A stretch of DNA of 50,916 nt from Nymphaea colorata (GCF_008831285.2 NW_022205111.1:1-50916); one strand, 5' to 3'. Shown: positions 10,150 to 23,055, numbered from the stretch's first letter. Notes: generated by a model not told the origin, from the sequence alone. Program-made: numbers and translations.

Positions 10150-10880
10150 GGCATGATGCCTTGAATCAATCTGTAACCAGCCTAATGGCCCTGGTTTACA
10201 ACAGTCCGCTTTACCCAAATCCGTGGTTCATAGTGAACTAATTTCAGCTACCCATGATCATGGTGATTTGGCTAACCAACTTCAAATTCCACTAGGAATG
10301 GCCACACATTGATTTGGCCATTCATACTCCATGCCTTACGATGGTCTTGCTTGAATCATGCTCCTCAATATTGGACAGCATTGAGTCATGACAGGTGAGA
10401 TTCTGCTCAAATTGACAGCCACATTACTTTCCTGGAAACAGTATCCTTGGTGTACTTTCCCCTAATTCGAGTTCCTAAGATGCTACGCTTCGCAATCAAA
10501 TACATTGAAAATCAGAAAATGGCATTTTCAAAATTAATCTATCCCATAAGCAAAAATTTGATTTTAAAAGAGTCTCATTCGTGTGTAATTATGATGACGA
10601 GACCACCATAGCTTGGAAGGGAATTTGGATCATTCATCTATGTGATGGATAGTTTTTAGCGATATATGTAAAAAGAGAAGATGAGTGAAGTATGAATGTT
10701 TTTCTATTCCATGAATGGGCAATGAATCAGACTCCATGGTCTCATCAAATCAATTCCACCAAGAGTCGGACCTATTCAAGCTATGAGTGCAGTCCATCTT
10801 GTAAATGGGAAAGGCAATCAAATTGGGCTTATTTCAATATACAAATTTCTGAAATTTTCAGAAGTTTCTATGGGTTGAAA
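10150..10880. other. spacer, nothing recognised
   Basis: No coding homology found. The frame starting at 10692 is a chance reading that runs into the duplicated sequence. Confidence 0.4.
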
Positions 10881-11118
10881 AACCAGCAATTAACAAAAAT
10901 GCTTTATCTAGTTAGGCACTAAAAGAAATCTCTTGATCCAAGTACAAGTATTTTGGTCATGTTGACAGCCACAAAAGAAATCCAATTTTTATGAAGAAAA
11001 ACCAGCAATTAACAAAAATGTTTTATCTAGTTAGGCTCTAAAAGAAATCTCTTGATCCAAGTACAAGTATTTTGGTCATGTTGACAGCCACAAAAGAAAT
11101 CCAATTTTTACGAGCCCA
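10881..11118. repeat. 119-bp tandem duplication, two copies
   Basis: Copies at 10881-10999 and 11000-11118 differ at only a handful of sites (for example GCTTTATC against GTTTTATC, and GGCACTAA against GGCTCTAA). Both carry AACCAGCAATTAACAAAAAT and GTTGACAGCCACAAAAGAAA. Confidence 0.95.
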
Positions 11119-13529
11119 TTTGGAAATAGGTACTTTCAAGATATTTTCACAATCAAAAGCTATCAAATCTACAGAAGCCAAGCATTCCAATCAAAACCAA
11201 TCTTTCAAAATCCTTCGTCCTAAAAAACCTAGAAGAATGCAAAAATGTGATTTCCTACCCAACAGTGCATTTCCTAAAACTCAATCCCTAAAAATTGGGT
11301 TTTAAACCAAATGAACCTAATTTTTGCCTACGTTCAAAGCAAAATGAGTTGAAATCAACTGGTCAAAACGAATCTTGGAATTCCATGAATTCTCAAAAAT
11401 TTCAAAACCTAACTAAGCTCATGGACCTTACTCATAAATTTCCTATACCAAGGTGAACCAATGTCTATGTGGGATCTAATTAAATTGTCCATGGAGAGGA
11501 ATACAATAAAGTATGAATGAACATATAGTCTATCTTATGGAGGCATGCATGCACTCACTTCCCAAATGCATTCGCTCTCCTACGCCAAGGTTTTAGTGAG
11601 CAAAATTCCATAACTAAGTCATATTATGAAAAAAACTTGGGCATCTCACTTATTTTGATGCAAAAACACAAAATTTCCAAAATGGATACAAAACTAGAAT
11701 TTTCAAATGTATTTCATGATTAGGTTTTCCTCAAAAAAAACTGAAGTCAATTTTCAGTCCAAAATCTACTCAAAATCAAGCAAATTTTCATGACCTTTAT
11801 CAAAATTCCCAAATCAAAATTTCAATTTTTCAAAATCAAGAAAATTCCCTACATCTGAACTTGGACTTCTAATTTCCAATTTTCAAAGCTCATTCCGGGA
11901 TCAAAACCAACCAAATAAAATCATGTTTGTCAAAATTCACAAAACACCAGTATATTCCAAAACTAGGATCAAGTCTCAAAATCCCAAATCCAAAGATTTT
12001 TCCAAAAATTCTAAATCGGTCGAGTTCCAATTATTCCAAGCCCAAAATTTTGACCTCCAAGATCTGATTATCTAGTCCAACTTTTGGTTACCCAATTTCT
12101 AGATTTTGGGTTCAAAACCAAATTCTGGTTCCAAGGCCCTCAAGGATTTTTTCAAACAAGTTTGAAAAATCAGACTATCTTCAAAATTTTATAGTCTAGG
12201 CAACTTCCAAGGTTGAATACTCTATCCTAGTTTCAAAAACAACTAACTAAACTTCAATTATCTGAATCCCCAATTTAATCAAATTCCAAACTCCTAATTT
12301 TCAAATTCAAAATTCCAAACTCCCAATTTTCGAATTCAATTATCCAATCCCTGCACATGCATGTGGGAAGCATGACTTATCAAGCTTGAGGAAATCTAGA
12401 CTTTGGATCGCTTACTCCTATCAATGCTGGCAGGAATTGTCGATCACCATCCTGATGGGCTTGTCTCTTTCTCCTGAAATGTACTTTTTTTTTAAAAAAA
12501 AAACTCATATTTTGCTACTTCGTGAGACTTCCCCCCTCTCGCAGGATGAGGCACGAAGACTAGGGAAACAATGGCAAACAACATTCTTTGATATAATTTA
12601 TTATGCAATACCTAATTTGCAAGCAAGGTGCAGTTTCCATAGCAGATGAAGATGCTAGACTTGCTGTTAACGTCTCACCACAAATAAGGCAAGCCTCTTG
12701 TAATGAACACAAACCATGTGTCTCACATCACAATGTGACATCCTTGTAAAGTGAAAAGAAACATTAGAATCATGCTTTTCATGCTTATTTTCAAAGAACT
12801 CTTCTGTAACCAAGGTCTTGCTTTCTTACTCATGAAACACATTAAACAACCACCAAGGCCGTGCCAGTTCCAGAGATTAAACATTAGATTGCATGGTTGC
12901 AGCCACTCAAAACAATCATTGTGAAGAATTCAGGATGAGGCAAAACTGATGTACCATCCCTTGGATGGACAATTTTTTGCCTCTTTTTCTTCCTCTTCTC
13001 TAGGAAAAAGAAAACAAAAAAGGAAATACGCACCATGCCTAGAACAAGTTAAGGTGTGACTGGCATCTATGCATGCCTCGACCGACACAGACTAATGATT
13101 ATGCCTAGAACCACATGCATGCCTCTTTTTCTTTTTCTTGTTGAATATCCTACTCAAATTTCACATCTCAAATTTTTTTCTTCTTAGGTGAAAAATTGAA
13201 TCCTACAAACGGCATTCCATATAGTCAATAGCACATACTCTATTGAAGGAAATCAGAAGACATAGTGCAGGAGGATTAATTTAACAGTGATTTCGTAATT
13301 GGTCAAGGTAGAAATCTTAGTGCAAGATGATTAGCCTACAAAATCCGTAGCATTGTCTTGATCTTGGTATAAGTCTGTCATCAACTTCACCATTTTAGAC
13401 ATTTCAAGTCAGTCCATTTTTCTCTCTTTGTATATCTCTCGCTTTAACCACTTGATGTCCACCATCATTTTATATCTGATATTGACATTAATGCTGACCA
13501 AGGTCTCTTTATCAAATTAAAAAAGAAGC

Positions 13530-13531
<2 letters not shown>
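11119..13531. other. A/C-rich word-repeat DNA, no genes
   Basis: From about 11640 to 12360 the plus strand is dominated by variants of CAAAATTTCCAAA and TTCAAAATC, giving strong strand asymmetry. It includes a clear 29-bp duplication at 12281-12338. The 87-codon frame at 12386-12649 has no recognised domain. The rest looks like ordinary spacer. Confidence 0.4.
12281..12338. repeat. 29-bp tandem duplication
   Basis: AAATTCCAAACTCC(T/C)AATTTTC(A/G)AATTCA occurs twice head to tail, with two differences. Confidence 0.85.

Positions 13532-13588
<57 letters not shown>
13532..13588. repeat. (TA)n microsatellite
   Basis: An uninterrupted run of about 28 TA units. Likely polymorphic in length. Confidence 0.98.
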
Positions 13589-13591
<3 letters not shown>

Positions 13592-13599
13592 CTCTTTAT

Positions 13600-13990
13600 C
13601 GTTTAGATCTTGAATTTTAATCAATCTTGATTCGATCCTAAGCAATAAGTTTGGATTTAGATCTCAAGAAATGTTTTGTTGGATTTCAGATAAACGATCA
13701 TGGATCTCAGGTTAGGGATATTGTACGTTAAATATCAAGTATTGGATTTCAGATCTTAGACTGTAAACATGGGACCATAGATTTGGATCTTGAACCTTAT
13801 ATTATGGATTTTGGATTGTAGAGGTAGGATCCTAGGTCTTAGATCTTGGATTTCAGATTTTAGATACTAGCTTTTGGATCTCAAGCATTAGACTATGGAT
13901 TTTGTATGTCAGATTTTGAATCTCAAATCTTAGATTATGGAAATTGAGCCATGATTTAAAATAATGGATTTTGGATCCTGAATTTCCACA
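13600..13990. repeat. degenerate array of GGATTTNAGATCTTAGA-like words
   Basis: Words such as TTGGATTT, TTAGATCTTGGATTTCAGA and GGATCTCAAG recur roughly every 15-25 bp with drift. There is no fixed period and no open frame. Confidence 0.55.
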
Positions 13991-13999
13991 ACACGATAT

Positions 14000-16900
14000 A
14001 ATCTTTGTGACATCTTTATTTCAAATTTAGAACAAGAACCCCTTAGATTCTGATCTCAAGTCTCGGATTTAGATTTAGATATCCCTGCTAGGTCCATGTT
14101 CCACTTCAGGTCTACATGGCCTAGTTTTGAATGCATCATTGTAGATCTAGGATCATTGATTTGCATTGATCCATGATTATCTGGATATGAATAAACTTCA
14201 TATTAGTTTCTTATTATTCATCAGCCTATTTCTGAGATATACTTCGATTTTTAAAATGTGCATGATTTCAAATTCATAGTATGTTTGCTTTTTATGTTTT
14301 GGACGACATTTAGAGTTGAAAAATAAAACATTTAAGACTAGTCTTTGGTTTGATTACCTTTGGTAAAGGTGCCAGGATTGGTCAAACCTCATACCAGCAC
14401 AATGGGTCCCATCTCTTGGAATCTCACGTAAAAAATGGAGGCAAGTATGGATAATGATATCTCATTTATTACAGATTGCGTGTGAATTTTATGATAAAAA
14501 TTTCACATGTAAACAATGTAGAATCAGATGGATGAGAATATGATGAGTTAGGATGTCCAACCTTGAGGGGTCGTAATTTTATAGTGGAGAGGTGCGCTCC
14601 GACCAACGAGGTGAAGAGGTGCAGAGTTGGCCCAATCATAAAGAGGCACGAACCTAAGCAATCAGAAGAAGAGTTTAGGGGTAGGCCAATGAGAATTTTT
14701 GAGTTTTTCTTTTATTCGCTTGAATGAAATTTTGTAAGAATGACTCCTAGAAAGGTGGAATGACAAACCGTTTTGAGGAAACGTGGCCACGAGATTTACT
14801 CGTTTAGGAAAAATATTTTTGCGAAATCTTTATATTTTCTAAGTTTTATACTTTGGGCTTTTATAATGGTTTAACGACAACTTCACTGCTTTGGAGATTT
14901 ATCAAGGCAAAACTTGAAATTTGCATAGGTACTTACTAGATTTCAGAAGAAAAAAAATTAATGGGGTGATCATGAAGAGATTGGTGCACCTCTGGAAATG
15001 GATCAGTAACGCGACATTGATGATTATGGGCTCATTGTGAGCAGAAAGTACTTATAGACTTGATTAAAATGGTACATATAAAAGTTTGAAGGTAGTGAAG
15101 AACTTGTGGTTTTGATGGAAAGATAAGGGCAAAACTAGGAAATAGGCCAAGCACACTCTACTTTTCAAGAGAGGAATATGAAAGTGGCTTGTAGGAATAA
15201 GCATCGTTCATGAAGAAGCACAGACAAATTGCCAAGTGATGACTGTTGTCCACCTGGAGCAAGATTAAGTTTAGTAAGGTGGAAGGCCTCATGGTGTTCC
15301 TGTAGGTTAGGAAATTTGCCAAGGAAGAAAGGGAAATTTTGACTGAATGCATGCAGGATTATGATAGAGGGGTACTAGGGGGACACATACGGTGAATGGG
15401 TGCACCTGAAGAAAAGGCCCAAACAGATGGCCAAGCCTCAAAACTTGCCTAGAGAAGAATGTCACTTTAATGCGCACAAGTAGCAATGTTGTAGTTCAAG
15501 ACCTTGGCCAAGGGCCAGATGAAAATTACACAAAGTGCACCACAACCCTTAGGAGAGTGTATCTCTGGGGATGTGATGGGACTAGGCATGCTCAATGAAG
15601 AGGCTTCCACCCTTGGCTAGGCTGTGAATGTTGCTTGCTAAAGTCGGATACCTCCTTAATAGCAGAAAGTATGAACCTGTATACAGTAAGGATATTGAGG
15701 GGCAAAATTTGAAATTAGTTACTACGGTTTTGAGATGGCTGCATGAAGGGTAAGAGTACGGCTTTTCTTAAGATATTTTCAATACAGGACTAAAACCAAA
15801 CTACATTTTGTACAAGGCACACCTGCACAAGCCATAAAGTGCCTAGAAAGGAGTAATATAGAAAAACATAGAAGACTTACAGTCCCTACTCCTTTTTGAG
15901 GAGAAGGGTGAAAGAATGAACTATAAAAAGGCACTTCCCTCAACCCTTCCTACATGCCCTTCTAAACTGCAACAATTTAAGAAGCCCTTATCAAGACATG
16001 TACCAGGCAACATTTCATAGGAAGTCACAATTTGATAAGCATAGGGCCAAACCAACCCAATTATTAATGAGCAGGATAATGTGCCCGGCCATGACTCAGC
16101 CAGGCCCATCGGGCCCTTATGAGAATCCAGCCCGGCCTGATGCACAACCATGTGCACCCATGACGAAGTAGTGTGTAAAACCATATAAGCCAGGCGATTT
16201 TTGACAACTGACAACCATAGCAGACACTTAGGATAACCTAGCTTAGTGAATAAGAGTAGAAAAACAGTGTCAAAATACTAAATAAAACAAAACAAGAAGG
16301 TAGATCAAGCTCCTAATGGCAATTTACATATACCATCTAACACCCTAGTAAATAAACGAGAACTTTGCAGTCCAGATGCTATGGATATGTGATAAGAGGG
16401 AAAAAAAAATAAAGAACAGTAGATACAGTGTTCCGAACTAGGATCATGGGTATTCAATCCATTGGCTGCATTGACTCCCTCATTCCAAAATGATGCAATA
16501 CTTCGTTAAGAAGCAATGTGGAAGATAGATCAATCTAATATCATATACTTTTAAGAATGTTTTGGTTTTCTACACAAATGAAGGTAGCAAATAAGTAAAA
16601 TAACCAATTATATATTATCAAAACAATGTATATGAATATATATGTTCATTAACTAAAATCATAGGAAATAACATATATAAACAAATTACATTCTTAATTA
16701 TTTTTGCTCTTATCAAATTAGAAACTTATAAATTAAGAATGTCATCTGTAGATTTTGGATAGCAACATCTAATCAATCAATTTTAGGTTTGGCCCCCGAC
16801 AAATATTGTTCAAGTGTCAAACTTGCATGAGGTTGGCTGCCCCTTTGCACCCACCTCGTCAAAACTAGACAAAAAAGAGTTAAACTTTCACCTTGTTTGA

Positions 16901-19190
16901 ATATTAATTAATTTGTTTCATTGGAAGAAGGTAAGAGCTCGAGATCCTTATACGCAAACTAGCTATTAACATGGTCATAAAAATTGTTTTAAACATGAAT
17001 AATGGATATTGTATGCATTTCTCTTTTCATGAAAAGCAATTGCTATATAGATAGTAATCATTCATGAATCATATGCTTACTAAGTAATGATTACACATTT
17101 CAACTAATATGTAGGCATGTTAAACAAAGCTTCTTCACCAGGACAATGCCGAGTGTCGAACTCATTTCCAAATTCGACAGTGTTTAGCTTATACAACTGC
17201 TTATATTGAAAAGTCAAGCTACGCTTGAATAGATGGAATTGGCATATTAGATATCCAACTAAAGCCAACCATTGAGATACCTAACTCTTACTCTTTTTTT
17301 GCTCTATAGTACAATATTTTCTAGGTGCATACAGTATGCATGGGCATGTTATACATGCCCCTTCCCTAACAACATGCATCTACTGGCCAGTGAAAGAGAA
17401 CAAAAATGCCATATAATTTTTTTTTTCACTTATATGTTTCCACATAAATTTGGATCACTCCACGTGTTGATCATCTAGTTTCTTATTCAACTTCATTTGA
17501 AGGAGAGGGAACTCAACCCATCGGTACTGGGTTTGACTGTTCCTAATGCCTTTGTCAGGGATAATCAAGCCGAAAGCTAGACTTTTACCCTCCATTTCTG
17601 ATTGCTATGTTGATCCTAAATATAATAGAAGAATGAAGCAATGTGTTTCTTAGTTTTATTAAAGTAAAGTCTTAATGCAAATCGAAACTTTAGGAGTTTT
17701 GATTGAGATATCGTTGATCAATCTTACTGTCATCATAAGTCATGCAACAATTTAACCTACCGTATATGTTACATGCTCACTTAAAGATTAATGGCTAGAA
17801 TTGTGTTCCTAAGGATTAAAATTGAAGAGCTAGGTTTAGATCATAGGTTTGGGCTAAGCCATAAGAATTTTGTTTTGTTGATGCTTGATTTTGAGTTGAA
17901 TCGATTTTAGATTGGAAGCTAAGTTCTAACTTTGTGTTATAAGGTTTGGATGACTAAAGTTTTGGGCTTAGGACTTATAAAAATTGATGATTTTTAATCA
18001 GCTTCCATTAAACTAGCTTTAGATGTTAGGTTTTGGGTTTGATATATTGGATAGTAATGCTGGTTCTAGTTAAAGTCTTAGGTCCTATGATTTTGATGCT
18101 TTTAATATTATGTTCTGATGTGATGATTTAATTAAGCTATCTAGGATTGTGGGTATTTTCATAAAGATTTTGAGTTAGATTGTATGTTGGTTTATATTTT
18201 AATGACTTAAAATTTGTCTGGTTTTAAAGTCTTGTGATTAGAAATTTGATCTTTGGTTTCTCCTAGTTCAAGGACTTTGGTTGACTAAGAGTTTTGGTCT
18301 AGGTTGAAGATTTTGATTTGATTAAGCATTTGGTTTTCCTGAGTCTTAGTATCGTTTAGATCCTTGAGGTTTTTTTCTGAAAAAACTTCTTCTGAAATAA
18401 CTGTGTTTTTGGGAATTTTTTTTTAAACATTGATGCAATTTAAAAATGATGTGCCTAATTAGAGGTAAAGAAAAATTACGTTGTTCTTACAACAAAGGTA
18501 GTACTTAGGTTGTAATACTAAATAACTATTTAAATTCTAATCAGAGGTGAAGTTTGTTCTTTGATGGATTATATAGACTTAATTCAAAACTCATTGCATG
18601 CCCAATCTGGGTGGTCCTCATCTAGCTTTAAGAAATTAGTTCTTCCCCAATCCAAGACTATTACCACGGATTAGGGGCTTCAGTACCTTCTAAACTTCAT
18701 TGGGGATGGTGTTGCATGTACGTTAAGCAAATCATTGCTGAAATTAAACTAAATGTGAGGCAAAAGAACCTTCAACATTGTTCAGTTAAACAGACAGATT
18801 AATGATGGAGAGGCATAACTAACCCTTTGGTACCTAATTGACAAGGAAACTATTGTAATTGAGCTTAGTTAATGCTTGAAAAAAATATTATTTGTTCCCT
18901 AAATCAATATATTGGTGCCATGGTTGAGGGTGTAATCATCTTTAAATTTCAATTGAGCGTAGTGTATGAAAATGTGATTAATCGAGGGAAGTTAAAAGCC
19001 AAAATGAAACTACATGAAATTATAAAAGCATAATTAACAGCTAGGTTTGAGAGCGAGAGAGAGAAGAGCATATCTAAATCCTTAAATACCTAATCAACAA
19101 GGAAATCAAATGCATGTATGTTTACTCGAGGTTTTAAGAGATAATCTTGTCTATTCTTTGAACCAACGTTAGTACTGCAGTTAGAAGACT
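14000..19190. other. long gene-free stretch
   Basis: About 5 kb with no convincing coding homology on either strand. Two parts have odd composition: 14570-15870 is G/A-rich with repeated AAGGC/GGCCA words, and 17870-18360 is T/G-rich with TTTGG and GATTTTG words, both suggesting very old retroelement or satellite DNA. GC-rich CCCGGCC words occur at 16080-16140. The open frames at 15158-15352, 15921-16214 and 17272-17478 carry no recognisable domain. Confidence 0.4.
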
Positions 19191-19199
19191 GATCATCCT

Positions 19200-20460
19200 T
19201 GGTCGATTGCTTTAGTTCCAGCCAGTAGGGTTGTCAGCGTCTAGGTTGAATTTTTTTCAACAGATTCAATCTCCTTGGCCATGGCTTCCTCCCATGCCGA
19301 TTGGCTGATTGGCCGATTGCCTCTTGGTAACACGACGGCTCCTCTGTTGCCGCAAGCATGACCTCTTCTTCGACGTCTTCATCATCAAGCTCAACAAGCC
19401 GAGCGTACCACATGATATCATCAATATATCTATACCGAATGGGTCCGTCATTACTGTCCTCCATCTCCGAGGCCACGGCAGTTTCATCCGCCAGCAATCT
19501 CCTAGTCGGTGTCGCCATTGGCGTTGCTTCGCCACCCATCGGTGTCGATGAAGAAGTCGGGTAGCCTGGCTCCATGGATAATGACCTTCCTGCTTGTCTG
19601 CTTGTCTGCTTGCACTGAGTTGTCCACTGCTGACTTAGTGTTGGATTCATCCTCAATAGTGAAATTTGACGATTCACAGCCTCATGCATCCATGTTCCAA
19701 TTCCACTTCAATTTTTCTTCAAATTTAACATCACGACTTACATTGATTCTCCCACGCTGTGGATCGAAAAGTCAATGCGCCTTGCAGCCATCCTCGATGC
19801 CGAGATACACCATTAGCTGGCTGTAATCATCAAGCTTCTTTAGGTGTGTCGTCGTCACCCTGGCATTCGCTGTGCAACCAAATAACTGAAGATGTGCAAG
19901 ATCAGGCTTCCTACGACTCCAAGCTTCATACAGGGTGCGCTCGCCCATGGCCTTTGTAGGCAAGTGGTTCAGTAGGTAGACTGCGTGTCGTACTGCCTCC
20001 CCCCAAAATCTTCATGACATGTTCATGCTCTTGAGCAGGGACCTAGCCATCGCCATCATTGTCCTGTTCCTCCGCTCCACCACACCGTTTTGTTGTGGTG
20101 AGTATGGCGCGGTGAGGTGCCGCGCAATGCCCGCCTTTTCACACACATTGGCGAACTCGAGAGAGAGGAACTCACCTCCCCGATCGGTTCAGAGCGTCTT
20201 GACGCGATGCTCGCACGCGTTCTCAGCCAACGCCTTGATCCTCATAAACGCCGAGCATGCCTGGTCTTTTGTTCTGATCAAGAACAACCACATCCAACGA
20301 GTGAAGTCACCAGCGATTAGTAAGAAATAGCTATTACCGGCAGGGGTGGGTGGCGTGATCGGGCCGCAAAGATCAGCTTGCAAGAGTTCGACTGGCTCCT
20401 TTGCTTGATAGTTGGCTACTGATGGGAATGGCTGTCTCGTCTGCTTCGTCACCAAACACT
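19200..20460 (-). pseudogene. copia-2 integrase and RT N-terminal segment
   Basis: Legible pieces on the minus strand: QTRQPFPSVANYQAKEP, LLQADLCGPITPPTPAG (integrase core start) and a PQQNGVVERRNR-like stretch near 20060-20100. LPTKAMGERTLYEAW-type sequence, HLQLFGCTANARV and LKKLDDYSQLMVYLGIEDGCK (19772-19963) follow. The linker reads PIRYRYIDDIMW and LAATEEPSCYQEA, then AMAKEIESVEKNST and TKAI near 19205, where homology ends. Integrase would insert cDNA; stops and frameshifts make this non-functional. Confidence 0.85.
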
Positions 20461-20470
20461 ACCGGCATAA

Positions 20471-20952
20471 CTAAGCAGGATGAGTGATCGGCGGTAGCCC
20501 AGTTGTCGTCTTCTTGTTTACAAGCATCTTCATTGCTTGAAAGTTGACATGGCCGAGACGAGCATGCCACAACCATGTCGGATCCTCGAGGTTTGCCAGA
20601 AGACACACTGGCCTTGCAATCTGCAGCACGATGCAATAGAGACGATTTTGCGTGCGTCTCACCTTCATGATCAGCTGCCATGGATTTTTGACGAACACCT
20701 CCAGTTCGTCCTCATCCATAACCACCTTGTGGCCTGCCTCGGTGAGTTACCCGGGACTCACAATGTTGCTGCGAAGCCTTGGAATATAATATACTTCCAG
20801 GAGCAGCCAATGATCATCATTTTTGCATCTAAATAGAATTGAACTCTTACCCATGATCTGCACTGATGAGCCGTCGCCGAACTTCACCTTGCCGGTGATT
20901 GCCTCATCCAACTCCTGAAACTTGACCTTGTCTCCAGTCATGTGGTTGCCGG
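20471..20952 (-). pseudogene. copia-2 protease end and GAG-preintegrase segment
   Basis: NHMTGDKVKF follows the place where the aspartic protease active-site triplet (D-S/T-G) should be. Here the preceding residues come from the tandem array, so the catalytic triplet is replaced by ITG. VKFGDGSSVQIMGK and EVYYIPRLRSNIVS match the copia protease core, and WLWHARLGHVNFQAMKM is the GAG-preintegrase domain. The junction at about 20953 is sharp. Confidence 0.85.
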
Positions 20953-22475
20953 TGATCTCCTTCATTTCAGCCCTCAACTTAGTAACCGCTAGTCACTCCC
21001 ATGATCTCCTCCATTTCAGCCCTCAAGTCTCGCACCATTTTCTCCATCACCCATGGTCTTGGGAACTGGACACACATTCACATGTTCTCCTCACGTCTCC
21101 ACTTTTCACTCCCACCAATTTCTCCATTCTTCTTTAACTACCCATGATTTGGAACCGATGGACCTCACGTACCCACGAGCTCCTTCATGCACTCACACTT
21201 ACACACGTTTCCACGAGCTCCTCCACAACAGGAGTTACAGCAACATTGGCGCCCTCCCTTGATTCACACTCAATCACCTCCCTTTTGGTAACGGCAAAAT
21301 GAGCAGAGGTAACCGTAGGTTGCAACACACCAAGGAGAGGGATGCAGAGTGCGACACGGTAGAGAGTGCATGGCAGGGGAGAGAGAGAGTAAGGAGTCAA
21401 TAGGAGAGAGAGTAAAGAATGAGAGGGGACTTCACGGGTAGAGGGAAGAGGTTTAAGGAAAAAAAAATTCTTTCTTCTTTTGTGCGTACTTCATTGAACT
21501 TTCTCTAACAACTATATATTGAAAAACGAAAACTTGATCCTCACGCTAATAACCACTGGTCATTCCATGATCTCCTTCATTTCAGCCCTCAACTTAGTAA
21601 CCGCTGGTCACTCCCATGATCTCCTCCATTTCAGCCCTCAAGTCTCTCACCATTTTCTCCATCACCCTTGATCTTGGGAACCGCACACACATGCACATGT
21701 TCTCCTCAAGTCTCCACTTTTCACTCCCACCAATTTCTCCATTCTTCTTTAACTATCCATGATTTGGAACCGATGGATCTCACGTACCCACGAGCTCCTT
21801 CATGCACTCACACTTACACACGTTTCCACGAGCTCCTCCACAACAGGAGTTAGAGCAACATTGGCGCCCTCCCTTGATTCAGACTCAATCACCTCCCTTT
21901 TGGTAACGGCAAAATGAGGAGAGGTAACCGTAGGCTGCAACACACCAAGGAGAGGGATGCAGAGTGCGACAGGGTAGAGAGTACATGGCAGGGGAGAGAG
22001 AGAGTAAGGAGATAGTAGGAGAGAGAGTAAAGAACGAGAGGGGACTTCACGGGTAGAGGGAAGAGGTTTAAGGAAAAAAAATTTCTTTCTTCTTTTGTGC
22101 ATACTTCATTGAACTTTCTCTAACAACTATATATTGAAAAACGAAAACTTGATCCTCATGCTAATAACCGTTGGTCATTCCATGAACTCCTTCATTTCAG
22201 CCCTCAACTTAGTAACCGCTGGTCAATCCCATGATCTCCTCCATTTCAGCCCTCAAGTCTCGCACCATTTTCTCCATCACCCTTGATCTTGGGAACCGCA
22301 CACACATTCGCATGTTCTCCTCACGTCTCCACTTTTCACTCCGACCAATTTCTCCATTCTTCTTTAACTACCCATGATTTGGAACTGATGGACCTCACGT
22401 ACCCACGAGCTCCTTCACGCACTCACAGTTACACACGTTCCCACGAACTTCTCCACAATAGGAGTTAGAGCAACA
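20953..22475 (-). repeat. 615-bp tandem array, probable stacked copia-2 LTRs (2.5 copies)
   Basis: Three landmarks recur at exactly 615-bp spacing: CCATGATCTCC-type words at 21001, 21616 and 22231, and GAGCAACATT ends at 21245, 21860 and 22475. On the minus strand each unit begins TGTTGC. The first does so directly after the purine tract GGCGGGAGAA behind RNase H, exactly where a 3' LTR should start. Units contain a TATATA-like element. The third copy is cut at 20953 where protease begins. Small minus frames inside two copies (21185-21400 and 21800-22102) are repeats of each other and not separate genes. Confidence 0.85.
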
Positions 22476-22477
22476 TT

Positions 22478-23055
22478 CTCCCGCCAAATCCTGGTGTGGC
22501 TCGAGATTTCGAACACCTAGCAAGTGTCGCATTGTTGAAAACCTTGTAACCGGCAATGCCTTCGTCAAGAGATCAGCTTGTTGCTCATCTGTTCACACAA
22601 AATCCACAATAATTTGTCATTTTTCAACACATTCGCGTATGAAATGGAACTTTGTGTCAATGTGTTTGCTACGTGAACTTTGTGTCAATGTGTTTGCTAC
22701 GTCCATGAAAAACTAGGTTCCTCATTAATGTGATTGCGGACTTATTATCCACATATAACTTTACCACCTGCGGCTCTTTTCCAACTAGCTCAGCTAGTAG
22801 TCCTCTGAGCCAGAGTGCCTGACATGCTGCCGCAGTTGCTGCCATGAACTCAGCTTCGCACGAAGACAGAGCAACGGTCTTCTGCTTCTGCGAGTTCCAT
22901 GAGACTAGGCTTTCATTTACATAGAATGCCATGCCACTGGTGTTTTTTCAGTCATCGATGTCACCCGCCAAGTCACTATCCATGAACCCAACAATCACCT
23001 CTTCTCCCCTTGCTCTAGTGTATACAAGGCCGAAGTTGATTGTGCCTTTTAACTA
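22478..23055 (-). pseudogene. copia-2 RNase H remnant
   Basis: The block at 22669-22932 reads MAFYVNESLVSWNSQKQ, VALSSCEAEFMAATAAACQ (catalytic region), KLYVDNKSAITLMRN and FHGRSKHIDTKF. It then continues toward ADLLTKAL-like sequence and ends at the purine tract before 22475. A 28-bp head-to-tail duplication at 22647-22702 shifts the frame. Confidence 0.88.
22647..22702. repeat. 28-bp duplication inside RNase H
   Basis: GAACTTTGTGTCAATGTGTT plus GCTACGT occurs twice without a mismatch (22647-22674 and 22675-22702). As 28 is not a multiple of three, it breaks the frame. Confidence 0.95.

Noticed and set aside
16060-16190. Another hAT terminus suggested by CCCGGCC-rich words
   Set aside because: No terminal inverted repeat or 8-bp duplication could be paired with it.
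17140-17190. CACTA subterminal sequence (GCCGAGTGTCGAAC)
   Set aside because: One isolated word without termini; too weak.
19309-20330. Plus-strand frames opposite copia-2 integrase
   Set aside because: GC-rich antisense of clear integrase sequence on the minus strand.
21053-22468. Several similar 61-100 codon frames as a small gene family
   Set aside because: They are the same positions of the 615-bp repeat units on both strands; no independent evidence of coding.
20953-22475. CRISPR-like or centromeric satellite reading of the 615-bp array
   Set aside because: The unit start coincides with the expected LTR start after a purine tract, and there are only 2.5 copies.
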